From the NCBI RefSeq assembly GCF_029227915.1, contig NC_079882.1, positions 18,984,501 to 19,048,500 on the forward strand: a DNA stretch of 64,000 nt. The letters run 5' to 3'. Below are positions 9,953 to 22,200 of the stretch, piece after piece. The translations under genes were made by a program, and so were the position numbers. The stretch is from Hydractinia symbiolongicarpus. Taxonomy: Eukaryota; Cnidaria; Hydrozoa; Anthoathecata; Hydractiniidae. Under the pieces are notes generated by a model. That model made no database searches. It had not been told where the DNA came from and saw only the letters and a program-made list of their open reading frames with translations. Position 1 is the first letter of the stretch, and each line of letters opens with the position of its first letter.

Positions 9953-11018
9953 GAAGCATTTGTAAATGCTAGCTAATCCACTAAGTGATTCTTTATGTGC
10001 AAGAAGCAAAAAAGTAAGCAGGCTGGAACCTACAAACCTTTTTGTAATTTCTCTGTGTTCAAATCAACCACCATTACTGAAATCGCACTTTGAAAGATGC
10101 ATTGTGGCAAAAGCTTTTGGCAGGAAAGTTTACTGCCTGCAGGATAAATTTTATGATATTCAGCTAGTACCGGTGGAATATTGAACCAGGTTAGTCTTAA
10201 GTTACTGGGAGAATATACAGTCTGAATAACTTTCTACCCTTTCTCCATGCTAATGTTATACAAGATATATACATGGTGGTGAACCTACAGTTCACCACAT
10301 GGTAATTGCGGTTGCTAAAGCTAGCACTTCTATATGTCTGTTGAGAGGCTTGAATTTTGATATGGCATCCGGTACTCTAGTGTCAGTAGAAGCCCAATGT
10401 TTATCCAAATACAAGATGGTAGGCCAGTGTGAGGGGTCACAGGGCATGGACATTAGTGTTATCCTTATTCCAAGCTCTAAAGGTGCTGCCAGGGACTGTG
10501 GTAGATCTTGGCTCCCAAATTCCTTGTCTACCTTAGCTCTCATAGTCAATAAATAGGAGCAGATAAAGTCAACTAGTTCCCCCTATCATTCATTGTTGAC
10601 AGTTTGGTTTGCCCACCCACCCACTCCTTTATCAAACCAATCACTCCTGCAATCAACAATAGCCTACATATCAACACGATAATTGGGCCATCACCTACAA
10701 AACCAGTATATCTGCCTCAGAGGTTCTATGACGAACAGCGGTCAACAACGCTGGACAATCTGCGACACTCGATAGATGGATTGGTTGGCATCAAAGGCGT
10801 AGGCTGGCTTATACCAGTGCTCTAGCCACAAGGTGGTGATCTAATTATGTGATTTCGAGGGTGATTAATTTGGCTGCTAGTGGTTACCAAGTTTTTCTTC
10901 CAGAGATAGAAGCACTGATGTGATGAAGTAGTGAGGATGTCGGGCTTTCTTTGTCAGCCAAATGGAATGAAGATGCATTTGTTTCCCTAACAAAGGAGTT
11001 GCATAATAGCAGGTAGTA
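9953..11018. other. intergenic; possible decayed coding repeat
   Basis: No gene recognised. At 10292-10556 both strands are open for 85 codons. The minus-strand translation has ordinary composition (for example LDKHWASTDTRVPDAI) and could be a fragment of a repeated element that I cannot name. GC content is locally higher than the surroundings. Confidence 0.3.
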
Positions 11019-11320
11019 GGCATTTCCACAAGATTTGCTGAGATGTAGGTGATTCCACGAGAGTCACTGAGATGTAGGCGTTTTCACAAGAGTTGCTTAG
11101 ATGTAGGCATTTCCACAAGATTTGCCGAGTGTAGACGTTTCCACGAGATTCGCTGAGATGTAGGCAATTCCACAAGAGTTGCTGAGATGTAGGCATTTCC
11201 ACGAGATTTGCTGAGTGTAGGCGTTTCCACGAGATTCACTGAGAGGGTTGTGTTTCCATGAGAGAAGTCGGTGTTTCCACAAGAGACGCCCCAGGTGAGT
11301 TAGCATTTCCACGAGAGACG
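11019..11320. repeat. 29-bp minisatellite, about 8 units plus decayed tail
   Basis: Units read approximately GGCATTTCCACAAGATTTGC followed by TGAGATGTA, with 28-29 base spacing, from 11019 to about 11245. Shorter GTTTCCACAAGAGA-like remnants extend to 11320. The unit is not a multiple of three, so the antisense open frames across it are not coding. Confidence 0.8.
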
Positions 11321-11831
11321 CAGACCTAACCAAGAGTTGCGCATTATGGGTAAGGTTGGAAACATACGCATCTGGTTTGGGCCTCTCAAGCACCTGACAT
11401 CCTCCCCCCTTCCCCAAACAACTAGTTAACATGAAACAAGAAAAATATACTTCTATACATAGCATGTTGTTATTTTTGTTGTTGCTTCACAATCATATCA
11501 ATTAACAATTTATTACATTTATTATAACAGTTCTATAGGGAATGTACTTTTAGTATCATTTATACTATATAAATCGTAAAAATTCTAAGTATTAAAATTA
11601 AAAACTGATTTCCATTAAAATTTAGTGAAAATTTAGACATGTATATATTGTATAATTTTTCAAAGATGAGAGTATTTCATTACAAATCATATGGCCTTAT
11701 GTATGCAAAAAGTTTTTTTAAAGAGGGAAACTGCAACAATTATTCTGTTTTGTTTAGGTGTCAGATATTATGTAGATAATTAGGCATTTGTTATATTTTT
11801 TGTTTAAGAAATATATAGAGTAAAAATAAAT

Positions 11832-14800
11832 ATGTCAAGAGGTGATTTTGGATCAGGTCAAGGGTATCAATCTGGATATGGTGTTGAATCAGGAGGTAAG
11901 GACACGTAACCCTATTTGGTCCGGAGGGTGGGACATATTCCTGAATGTTTTTTTTTTAATAACTCCTTAATGATGCTGCATGGCTATGATACTTACTGAG
12001 TTTCAGTATTTATCTATTAGACACCTGCATGCCAAATTTTTAGGTCCCATGTCTTTCAGAGGCTCTGATATTGGCCATCACTTGAAACTACCCCTAAAAA
12101 TCTCTATGAAACCCTTATAATGGAAAAAATATAATAACTGTTGTTAGGATAATCCTTAAAATTGGAACTTAGCACAACTTTGTTTCGTTGACAAAAATCA
12201 TTTTCCATGTTTTGGACACATGATTAATTCGATTTCCCGATTTTTTTGGAATTTACCCGAAAATCGGATAAAAAAATGGATTTTCGGGTAATTTTTGTCA
12301 ATTTTTCCTGCGATCTATGTAAAAACCGGAAAATATGTTAAATAACTTTTATGTAGCTTTCAGAAACTTTAAACAGAATGTAAAAATTCGATCTAGAACT
12401 AAAGTAATTGAAGCAGATAATAACATTTTTAACAAATTTCAAGCATTTCATGACGTCACAGAAAATGTGCTGATGCAAGCAAAAACATTATTGCTGACAT
12501 TTTGTTCCTTTTGTGACGTACTATAAGTGTGCTAAGTTTGATTCATTTGAACAAGCCTATAAAAAGTTATTAAGGGGGGATGGGTTTTCTGGATTGCAGA
12601 TTTTAATTACATAACATCTGTACTACTTTTGACAGTTTAAGGTATAAGATCTTTTTTTCTAAAAATTAGATTAAATTAAGATTTCTTAGAAAGGAATTAA
12701 ATTTTTGTAGTGACTAACGTATTTTAGGTTCTTTTGTAGGGTTCAGCAGTAGAAATGGAGATAGCGAATACATAAGGCTGTCAAATTGTGTCAGCAATAA
12801 CATCCAACTTCTAACTAGAAAAAGTAAGTAAAACAACTTTCATTAACACCTCCCCCCCCCCCCCCCCCAAGTTAAGTTGAAATGTGCTGTAAAGAAGAAA
12901 GAAAGACAATTTATTGGTGTTGAAAAATTAGAATGATAAAAACTGAACTTTATGAATATTTTGTTCTGATGAATCTGCCTTCCAACTTTAAAGTATTGGA
13001 TGGCAGATTTTGACTAACTCTTGACTTTTACCATTGTCAATTGTCTGGCAATGGTACGTAATTAATTTGGCAAGGTCGAACATCTCCCTAAAATATATAG
13101 TTATTATTGTCTTTGTGTGTTCACTTTGTAAAAGATATATATTTTTATTTGTTTTTGCTGCACATGTAATTGTGTAAATGCTGGATCACTTTAAAAAATT
13201 GAAGCCATACTACTGTCTGCACAGCAATCTAATGCTATATTTGTTCATAGTACTATAAATTAAATTGCTTGTAATCTATATTGAAAGTGCCCACAAGTAA
13301 ATATTTGAATGTCTGCTTATCATTTTATGATAAAATTCCTAGGCTATTCCTCGCTAAGACACAAACATTTCCGTGTGTTCTTATATGCACACATTTCTTT
13401 TCAGTTGCTGCAATTCAACAGATGGTGAATCAGATTGGAACATCTCAAGATGTACCTCAACTTTTTGACAAGCTGTGAGTATACACAATGATCAATTTAT
13501 TTCTTATGGTAAAAAAGTGTATAACTAAAAATGTATAACCAATGCAAATTGCTCTCAATTTTCTCTGAGATTGAACTATTATTTTATTATTAACGACTTA
13601 AAAATTAGGATACGCATACTCACTTATAAAATAAAAATACCGACAACCGTAAATCAACACAGAAGAGAAACAATCCACGCAAATTTAGGATTCATTATTT
13701 TCCTGTAACAAAACATTTCTTTATATTGGTTAAATCCTTGTAAATGCAAAAACAAAATGGTCTTTTTTATAACATGTTTTTTATGAATCTGTTTCAACCT
13801 ATTACATTTAGACAAAACGAACAAAAAGAATCCAACCGCCTTGTGAAGGAAACGTCAACATATTTGAAGCAGCTAAGTCAGTTGCACACTACCAGTCCAA
13901 CTGAAGTGGTATAAAAAATGATCTTCGGCTTTTGTGACTCCTCTTTTGTTGAATATATATAGAATTAGTTAAATAAAACGAAGTTAAAAATGTAAAATAT
14001 TATTATTTTAGTGAAGCTTTTCGTACATTTTCATAACCTATAGGGTTGTCATGGAAGTATGAGGAATGGTCATTTGATTTTTTTTTCTCAATAAGTTGTT
14101 CAATGCTGGCATGCTTTTTAAAAGAATATGTAAATTTGTAAACAGGCCATTCTGCTTATTTTAAAAAGTATTAGGTTACAAAAATGTTTTATGAAAAAAC
14201 AACTCACAAGAAAAATGTCCCTAAATGTGGAAACATTTCTTTAATTTTTACAATTTTTACAATTACACTTTTCATAAAACAAACATAAAACAACTTCTGA
14301 CTTTTTAATCATGAAATTATGAACCGAGTCTCTACTTTATGCTTAACATATGCCTAGTGTTTTACCAAAACCTGGATATTTTCTGTAAGCATGCATAGTT
14401 AGGAACACCCAGATAAACAAGGCAAATGATGTTGAAATAATCCATGAATTTGTTATAGCGCCAACGAAAGATTCAACAAGATAAATTGCAAGAAAACTTT
14501 TCAAATGTGCTTCATAATTTTCAGAAAGTGCAAAGGGTAAGACATGCATATGAACCACGAATAAACACGTTTTGCCATGCTTGTTATTAACTGTTGTACT
14601 GCGGAACAGAATAAAGTGTTGCTATCTGAATAGAAAAAAGAGGCTGGGAGTATATATAGAGAGAGGATTGATTGATACGTACAGTCAATAAGAATCATTT
14701 CAACTGATTTAGCTTGCTGCAGAGAAGGAGAGAGCCAGCGTACAACGTGCAAGAGCAAAGTCAATGGAACGAGGTTTCCAAAATTATGTATGTTTTTGTT

Positions 14801-15879
14801 TTTGTATTACATTGGCTGAAATTCTCCCTAACTGAAATATTGAGACGGTTTGATGAAACACTTTAGTATTTACTACATTGTTTGATGTACTACATATAAT
14901 ATTCATCTCTGTCACAGCGTTCACCCTGTAAACAATTTGTTATTTAAATAAAGACAAGAACAGCCATTAATATAGTCAAATGTGTTTTTTATTCGCAGGA
15001 GCATCGCGACACTAGTCCAATGAACCACGACAGGTATTGTAGCATATAATGTTGTCATTTTATCTTTTCTGCTGCTAATTTGATGAGGTTATGTTTCATG
15101 TCTAGAGGGCCACAAATGCAAGTGCAAGCAGAAGCAGAATTGTCTATAGATATGATCAGGGAGAGAGAAGAAGCCCTTCGCCGACTTGAGGTAAGCCAAG
15201 CAGCTTTATAATTTTATTTACTCTAGTTTATTTCTCTCACAGGATGTTGATCTTGATTTTCCTTACTTGGTCAAAATCTTGTAAGTTTTAATTTTCTTAT
15301 AATATTGGAGCAATCTAGATTTTTTGCATTCCTGTCTTGAAAACTCGCGAACGGATGCATTTTTTTACTTCATTCAAATGTGAGTGTAGATAGCTCATTA
15401 TCACCGTGTTATCCAGATATTTCCGAAACAACTAGCCTCGATTGTTCACAATATTCTCATCATTATTTCATGCTAGTAAGTTAGAAGCCGTCGCCTGATT
15501 TGTCTTACCGATGGTTTTCTCTTTACTTAGTCCGACATTGTCGATGTAAACGAAATATTTAAAGATCTTGCCATAATGGTGCACGAGCAAGGTGACGTAA
15601 TAGGTAAGTGATATGTACACCAGTTGAAGTTTGCTTATTTGTTGTTATTTTATATTGCGCTTGTGTAAAGTACAAAGAGTTTTCCTAATTTTATTCCTTA
15701 CAGACAGTATCGAAGCGAATGTCGATAGCGCTGCAGTACATGTCGAAACGGCGAACGTGCAGCTGGAAAAAGCGAAACATTATCAGAAGGCATCTCGAAA
15801 AAAGATGTGTTGTATTCTGGTCATTCTATTAGTTGTAGGCATTATTTTAGGTATTGTAATATGGCAGACAACTAAATGA
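11832..15879 (+). CDS. STX12: syntaxin-7/12-like endosomal Qa-SNARE (10 exons)
   Basis: Joined exons: 11832-11895, 12740-12823, 13405-13474, 13812-13908, 14459-14536, 14713-14787, 14999-15033, 15106-15190, 15531-15603, 15704-15879. All introns are GT-AG, phases join, and the product is 278 residues. The N-terminal Habc region contains NIQLLTRK and the block RQRKIQQDKL...NFQKVQR, nearly the vertebrate STX7 wording. The linker has AAEKERASVQRARA. The SNARE helix includes DVNEIFKDLA and HEQGDVIDSIEANV with the zero-layer Gln. A C-terminal anchor of about 20 hydrophobic residues ends in WQTTK. It should sit in endosomes or lysosomes and drive fusion with Qb/Qc/R partners. STX7 versus STX12 cannot be separated here; the symbol marks the group. 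The first exon rests on one ATG and good phase. Confidence 0.93.
12852..12868 (+). repeat. poly-C tract (17 bases)
   Basis: A homopolymer C run within syntaxin intron 2, shortly after the exon 12740-12823. Confidence 0.9.
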
Positions 15880-16848
15880 TTTATTTGTGTAAATGGACCT
15901 GTTTTTCTCATGTATTGTTACGAAAGGATTTATCTTGAGACTCAACGCAATACCTTGCTTTATAACATTTTCGCGCTGAGCTGTTGTACAAACCCAATTG
16001 GTTCCGCAAAATTACTAATTTTTTCGAAATCATAAAATTAACTGTTATACATATATATATTTTCAGTGTTGGTTGGTGTAAATTAAGCGCCAATCAGTCA
16101 TGCAAAACGATCCATTATTACAAAAACAAAAGTTGAAATTTTATTAATCTTAATTTTGAAAAATGTGCTATATATTGAGCTGTAAATATAGCTTTTTGTT
16201 ACCTGTAAGGAGTGCGCGAGAGTTTAATGTGCTTAACTGGGTGCGCGGAAATTACAGACGCAAATTTTGACAGAGTGTCTTGTTGGCCCTAAAATGTTAA
16301 GTTTATTCAATATAAATCCTGAAAATTAACAATATTACTAAGTAAATTGTCCTGAATGATCCTGAGTTTGATCTCGCAAAATCGCCAGACACTCTGTTTA
16401 AACTCGCGCGAAATTTTTATAAGTTATAAAGGTCTACTTTAACTAACACAGCATTTAGTAAATTGAAATTCTCAAGAAACCTGGTCATTTTACTTTATTT
16501 CTTGAAATAAAAGTTGCTATGTAAAAACAAGGAAGAATTTTATTTAAGATTTATGTTAAACTTAACTAATCAGGCATTTTACCACTTTGAACTGCTAAGA
16601 ATCGCGTAAAAAGCCCAATCATTACACTTAACGATGTTTTTTCCCAGAATGTTTTCATGTAGCCATCTATTTTTACAACTTTCACAATCCAGACATAACA
16701 ATTATTTACTGCATACAATTCTTATTATTCTTTACCTGTTGTGATTTCGGGTTAATGTTATTATTATAGTTGTGCAATTTGTTAATTTTTCTACACTATA
16801 TATTTTTTTAAATTTGTTAATACACTTCTTTTGTGTAATTTTATGATC

Positions 16849-16854
16849 AATAAA
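16849..16854 (+). terminator. candidate polyadenylation signal for the syntaxin gene
   Basis: AATAAA about 970 bases after the syntaxin stop, in a T-rich context. Closer alternatives could be used; assignment is inference. Confidence 0.3.
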
Positions 16855-19003
16855 AAATTATAGTTTATTTTTCGTTGCTTCTTTTTTACACTTGAGATTA
16901 ATTTCATCTAAGCTATCAATAGAATATTTCACCAACCTATTTTTTGGAATGGAAACAAAATATACATGCCAAAGGAATACATTCAAAGAAATTTGCTAAT
17001 TTCTTCTTTTTATATAACAATTTTAATTTAGACTGCAACCTAAAAAATATTTAACATTTCTACTTATTCTTGTTTTTGTTGAGACTTTTTGGTTTTATAG
17101 CATTAGAAAAAGAAAAAACAAGATAAATAAATAAGTTGGTAAAAATATAAATATAAAATATATATGGGTAAGTCTTTTGAACGAATTTTAACCAATTTGA
17201 TAATTACGGGAAATGACACAAAATGAAGGATTTATAGTATACATATATTCAATCAAGATCTAAAAAAGGGTCTTCAGGATCCAACTTTTTAGATAGAACG
17301 AAAAAATAAACTGCAGTTTTTATTGATTTTCTGATTATCCTCTGTATAATTTTTATGCACTGGTGTTTTTTTAAAAAATCAGAAAAAACAAAATTTTTGG
17401 ACTTTCGGCAGACACAAATTTCGTACGTAAAAATCTGAAAGTTTTTCCGTCCAAAAATTTTCGTTTCTAATGTAATCACTAAACAGAATTTGGTCACTTT
17501 TTTACTGACATCTCACGAATAAGTTGGATCAATCTTAACAAGGCAGCAAAATTACCGTTGAATTATTATATTTAATGAATTTTCATGAAAAGAACAAACG
17601 ATACAAAGTAAATAACATTGGAAATCTTCATCATAAAATTTATTAAAAATCTGACTTTTTGTTATTGTTGTTCTACATTGCTATGCAAATTTCGTTTTTA
17701 AAGAAGAGCCGAACTGTGGCAGGCACAAACTAAATTTTACGCAAGGGAACAAAAATTAATGAACTTTCAAATCCCAAAATCTATTACAATAGCTAACTAC
17801 TAACGAAAGAGAAATACTATATTCATAAATGGTTATCAATTACTAAGTATCCATTGACATTGTTACAAAGTTTTCGTGACTGTATAGGGCAAAAAGAAGC
17901 AAATTTTCGAGATGTACTTCCCAATAAATTAAAAAAAAAGATCTTTAGCTCAAGATAATTACAAATGTTTATTTTGTAACTCTTCTTGGAGCTTTCTAAG
18001 GATCCTTTACAGTTAATAATGACATTTTTTGCTCTTTCACAATATGCTTACATCTTCGAACAATAAAGCTTTGATGAGATTATATAAATTCACAGCCCGA
18101 AAAGTTTCAACAACAAATCGAACGTGCAATATGGCAGGTTCGTTTTTGTTTACAAAACGTTTACTCAAATTATAACACGTAACTCGAGTTATAAGTTCGA
18201 CCATTGTTCCGAATTCACTGGTTTATATTGAACTTTTCGCATAAAACCAATTTGTGTTTTTGTAAGCTTAACTTACGCCGGGCATTACAAAAAAAGAAAA
18301 ATATTCCATTGTTTCTGAAAACAACTACCCGTTTGAACTATAAAAAGTAGACTTTACGGGACATTTTTCAACTCAGCGTATCTAGGTCTGGGAAATTAAT
18401 TTTGGCATCATGCATTTTCAATACGCGGCTGTTTGTCCCTCCTCAAATTTAATTAGGTACGAATCTTTAAACTTTTCAAAGTCGTTCTAAAATATTTACA
18501 ATGCTTTTTAACTAGCTAGCGAGGTACCGTAAAGAGCGTGGCAGCCGGAAGAGGTAAAAAAATTTATCGGATCTTCTTTGAACACAAACACCTTGACTTA
18601 TTATATTTTCTAGGGAAAATTCTTCCTACGGTGGGGGTGGGATTTATCAATTTTTTTTTTTTTTACTATTGGTTATTAATTGTAATGGGTGATAGCATTT
18701 CCCGAAATTTGGTGTTATCCTTCACCACCATGCAGTTAAGTTATCAAGAATTTCCATCACATTTTGAAAGCGTAAATTTTATAAATTCAGTTTTATTTTT
18801 CGTCCAAAACCATGCATAGACTAGACTGCAGACCGGAATGAAATTTTTATTTTTTTAGGCTGACAGAGATCAAAAGAAATCTGGATGATGTGTAACTGAA
18901 CGCGCTGAAACAGAAAATCTAGACCTGCAGAAATAAAATGCGTTTTAGACCAGGAATACAAATTCGCAGAAAGCAAAACAACGAATAATAGCTATTTTTA
19001 CTT

Positions 19004-19009
19004 TTATTT
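19004..19009 (-). terminator. candidate polyadenylation signal for SCFD2
   Basis: AATAAA on the minus strand, 204 bases past the SCFD2 stop codon at 19213-19215. The spacing fits a normal 3' UTR. Confidence 0.4.
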
Positions 19010-19212
19010 GCTGTCATAAATATATTTGATTAATCTGCACCAAAATGGGTATGTACAAAATCTAAGCTTTTTAAAAGTATAAATCACATCGTCCTTGAAG
19101 GACGAATCTTCTTTTTCAGCAGACACATGAGTTTCTGTGTTTCCGAGTGTTGGTACGTAAACACACCCGAATGTACCAAACTAGATCTCCAATCTCCTTC
19201 CGCTAAATTTTG

Positions 19213-22200
19213 TCATGTCTCTACGTCTACGTAAAGGTTGTCTAAACACAAGACTTGCTCGAGCGTGACAGACGGCGTCAGTAATCTTGTGCTCGCGATT
19301 GTCACCTGAAATAAAAATTAAATTTAGTCATAATGCACGCCGACACACGAAATTGACTTCAAGTAATATCATTCAATTTTCAAAGGGGATGGAAAAACTT
19401 ACCGGAAACTCTACAATGATGGTACTAATTTTCGCAGGCCAAAAAATTATATTTCGTGGGTATTAATTTTTGCGAATGACATTTTGAATAATATTTCGTG
19501 AGTACATAATTTCGCGAATTTTGCCAGAAACCGCAAAAAATAAGAAAAAATATAAATACCCGTGAAAATTATTATTAAGGTAATAGCTATGCTTATTCCA
19601 AACGTTTTCGCATAGACTTATCACACACCTTATAGGTAACCAGTCGTTTAAATAAGGACAAAAAAGGTCCCACGAAGGCTGTTGAATATAGTACGGTATA
19701 AATGCGACTTTCTTCGTTTAACAACTATAAGCATTTTACAACAGTTACAAGAAGATAAGAAATTTCAGATGTATTGGAGACGCTGCGACACACCTTTTGA
19801 TTTGGTTTCAGTTTCGCTAAGGTTTCCTTCACACACTTAACTTCGTTCCACGTGATGCCACCAATAACAAATAATAATACGGGATGATCTTCTGGCCGTG
19901 GTTTGCTCACATTCATGAAAAATCTATAACAGTAAATATCAGAGAATAAAATAAGTAAATCAAAAATTTCATTTAACACCTGTTGTTAAGTTTAACTACC
20001 CAAATCCAGTTTTCAGGAAATCTTTAAAACCGTGAGAACGAAATTCAATGTCCTGCAGTTCTGGTTTCCTAGGATCAAATATCAGTTCAAGAATCTGAGC
20101 AACTATCGGTTTGTACTTCATAACACCATTGTCGTCTTTATTGAACACTGATCTGCAAAATAAAAGATATACTGGAAAGATTACAGGCCCGCACAGCCTT
20201 CCACGTGATTTGTATTCCTGCACAATGACCACACACACCTTAATTGTTGCATTTCTTTCCGCGCTTCTCCAATACCTCGAAGTCGTTCGAATATATCAGC
20301 CATACGTGTTCTAACTTGACGTTCGCTGGCATCAAGGTCACCTGAAACAAAAACAAAAAAAAAGAATTTCGGTACGGCAACCAACAAAAGAATGAAGGAA
20401 GATGCAAAAATACTATAAAAACAACCATAGAAACAAAATTAATAATATGAAATAATTTTTAAATAGATTGTCCAACCACATCATCGCCATTTTTAGAAAA
20501 ATGTGGTTTGGAAAATCTATTAGTGGTATATACCTTATGGTGTTGATGAAATATACTTACACTTAACAAAAGTAATGCAGGAAAATCTTGTCACAATTTT
20601 CTGATTTCTTCATAAAGTTAAAACAGAATTATTGCAAAGGAAAATTAAGATTATGGTAAAACAAACAAATAATTATTGTTACCAATAAGAAATAAAATAT
20701 CTTCCTTATGGTTACCATCCATCAGTATGTTTATCAACGCTTCCTAAAAATTAAGAATTAATCTCGTGTTCAAAAAAATGAAGGGGGGGGGGTCATTTCA
20801 ACTCAAACACATTAAAGTACTTACTTTTAACTTTGCTTCATAAGCTGCAGACGTATTGCTGACGTCATCACCAGCAGAGTATATAAATAGACAAAACATA
20901 AGGGCGTCAACAACGCTGAATCTAAAACAACAATCAGTAGCTTTATTAGATGATTTAGGTGATAGCTTAGATTATCAAGCTGTAACTTAAATGATTCTTT
21001 GCTTTTATGTATATTTTACATTCTCGTACCTCTTGCTATCTTTCTTGGACAATAACCTAAGTATCTGTGAAAATGGATCACTTTCCCCTGATGCAACATC
21101 CAACAGAATAACCTAACAACGAAAAAAAAATATTTTGTTGAAAGTTGTAATGATTCAATGTCATCAAAGACAAGTTAGCGCCAATGACTTGATTATGATT
21201 AATCTGAGTATTTATCATGCACACTGTTCAATTGAAGTTCAAAGATAACAGAGTGGGACCTGAACTCGTTAGGTCTTGCTTGCCATACAATTGAAAACCA
21301 CTGCTGATAAGCAAGTAATAATGCAATGTCGGTTAAACTTGAGGCAGAAATTCTTGAATGTTAGGCGAAAAGAATCGTACAAAATTTCTTTTTATTATTG
21401 GCTTGAAAACAATCAGTTATGTCAAAATGTATTTGATGATTTATGATGCTTGTCTGAGGGTTTAAATATAAAGAGCATTTACACAGCGAAATCACTGTAT
21501 GTCACATATCGTTGTTTATGTAAGAATTTTGTTATAAAGAATGCTGACTTTGAAGAGATAACGTAATTGCTTCTTCAAGTTTAATATGGATCCTGTCTTT
21601 TGGGGAACTTATTTTTGCGATTTGTTTACCTAATAGTAAAATTTTCATAGGACTTAATTTTGTGAATAAGGTACAATTTCACAACATTCCTTTCTTGCAA
21701 AAGATTATTTTTTCGGAGATATCCATATCTTACTTTTTCTGCACTTAACAGCTCATCCAAATGCTCATTTTCTGTATCAGTTAATGCATTTACCAGTGCT
21801 ACAGCACATTGGAGCACACCACTGTACTTTTTTAATAACTGAATATTGTTTCTAAATTAGGTAAAAAAAATCAGTGATTTATTCAGAGTTTTGTTCAGGC
21901 AACCTCTTTATCAGAGGTTTTCATCCAAAGGCTAAAGACTGGGAGCTCATAAGGTTTACTGGAATGCATGATGATATAACACATGATGGAGTCACATAAT
22001 ACATGATGAGTTAAGGTAACCCCCTTCAGGGTCATTTTTTTTAAAAAAAAATATTTTTTTTAATTTTGATTCCTTGGCATAATTTCCTGATATTTTTTCA
22101 AAAAGAATAAAAATATTTATTGTTAAGAGTGATAAAATGAAGAAAAATCTTCTTTACCTTTTAGTGTTTTCAATAGTGTGCTCAAAGTTTAAAATTCCTT

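Larger units (their letters stand above)
15880..19212. other. intergenic between convergent syntaxin and SCFD2 genes
   Basis: AT-rich 3.3 kb without recognisable exons. It includes the 3' UTRs of the two convergent genes and an 11-base inverted repeat (ACAGAGTGTCT near 16271 and its complement near 16391). Short open frames (17249-17497, 18538-18819) look like composition effects. Confidence 0.45.

Noticed and set aside
14713-14773. Syntaxin exon 6 ending at GAG|GTTTCC
   Set aside because: That donor puts exon 7 into a frame with an early stop. The donor TAT|GTATGT at 14787/14788 keeps the frame open.
18538-18819. 93-codon frame with hydrophobic FFFFYYW stretch
   Set aside because: It runs through a poly-T tract and the first codon is not ATG.
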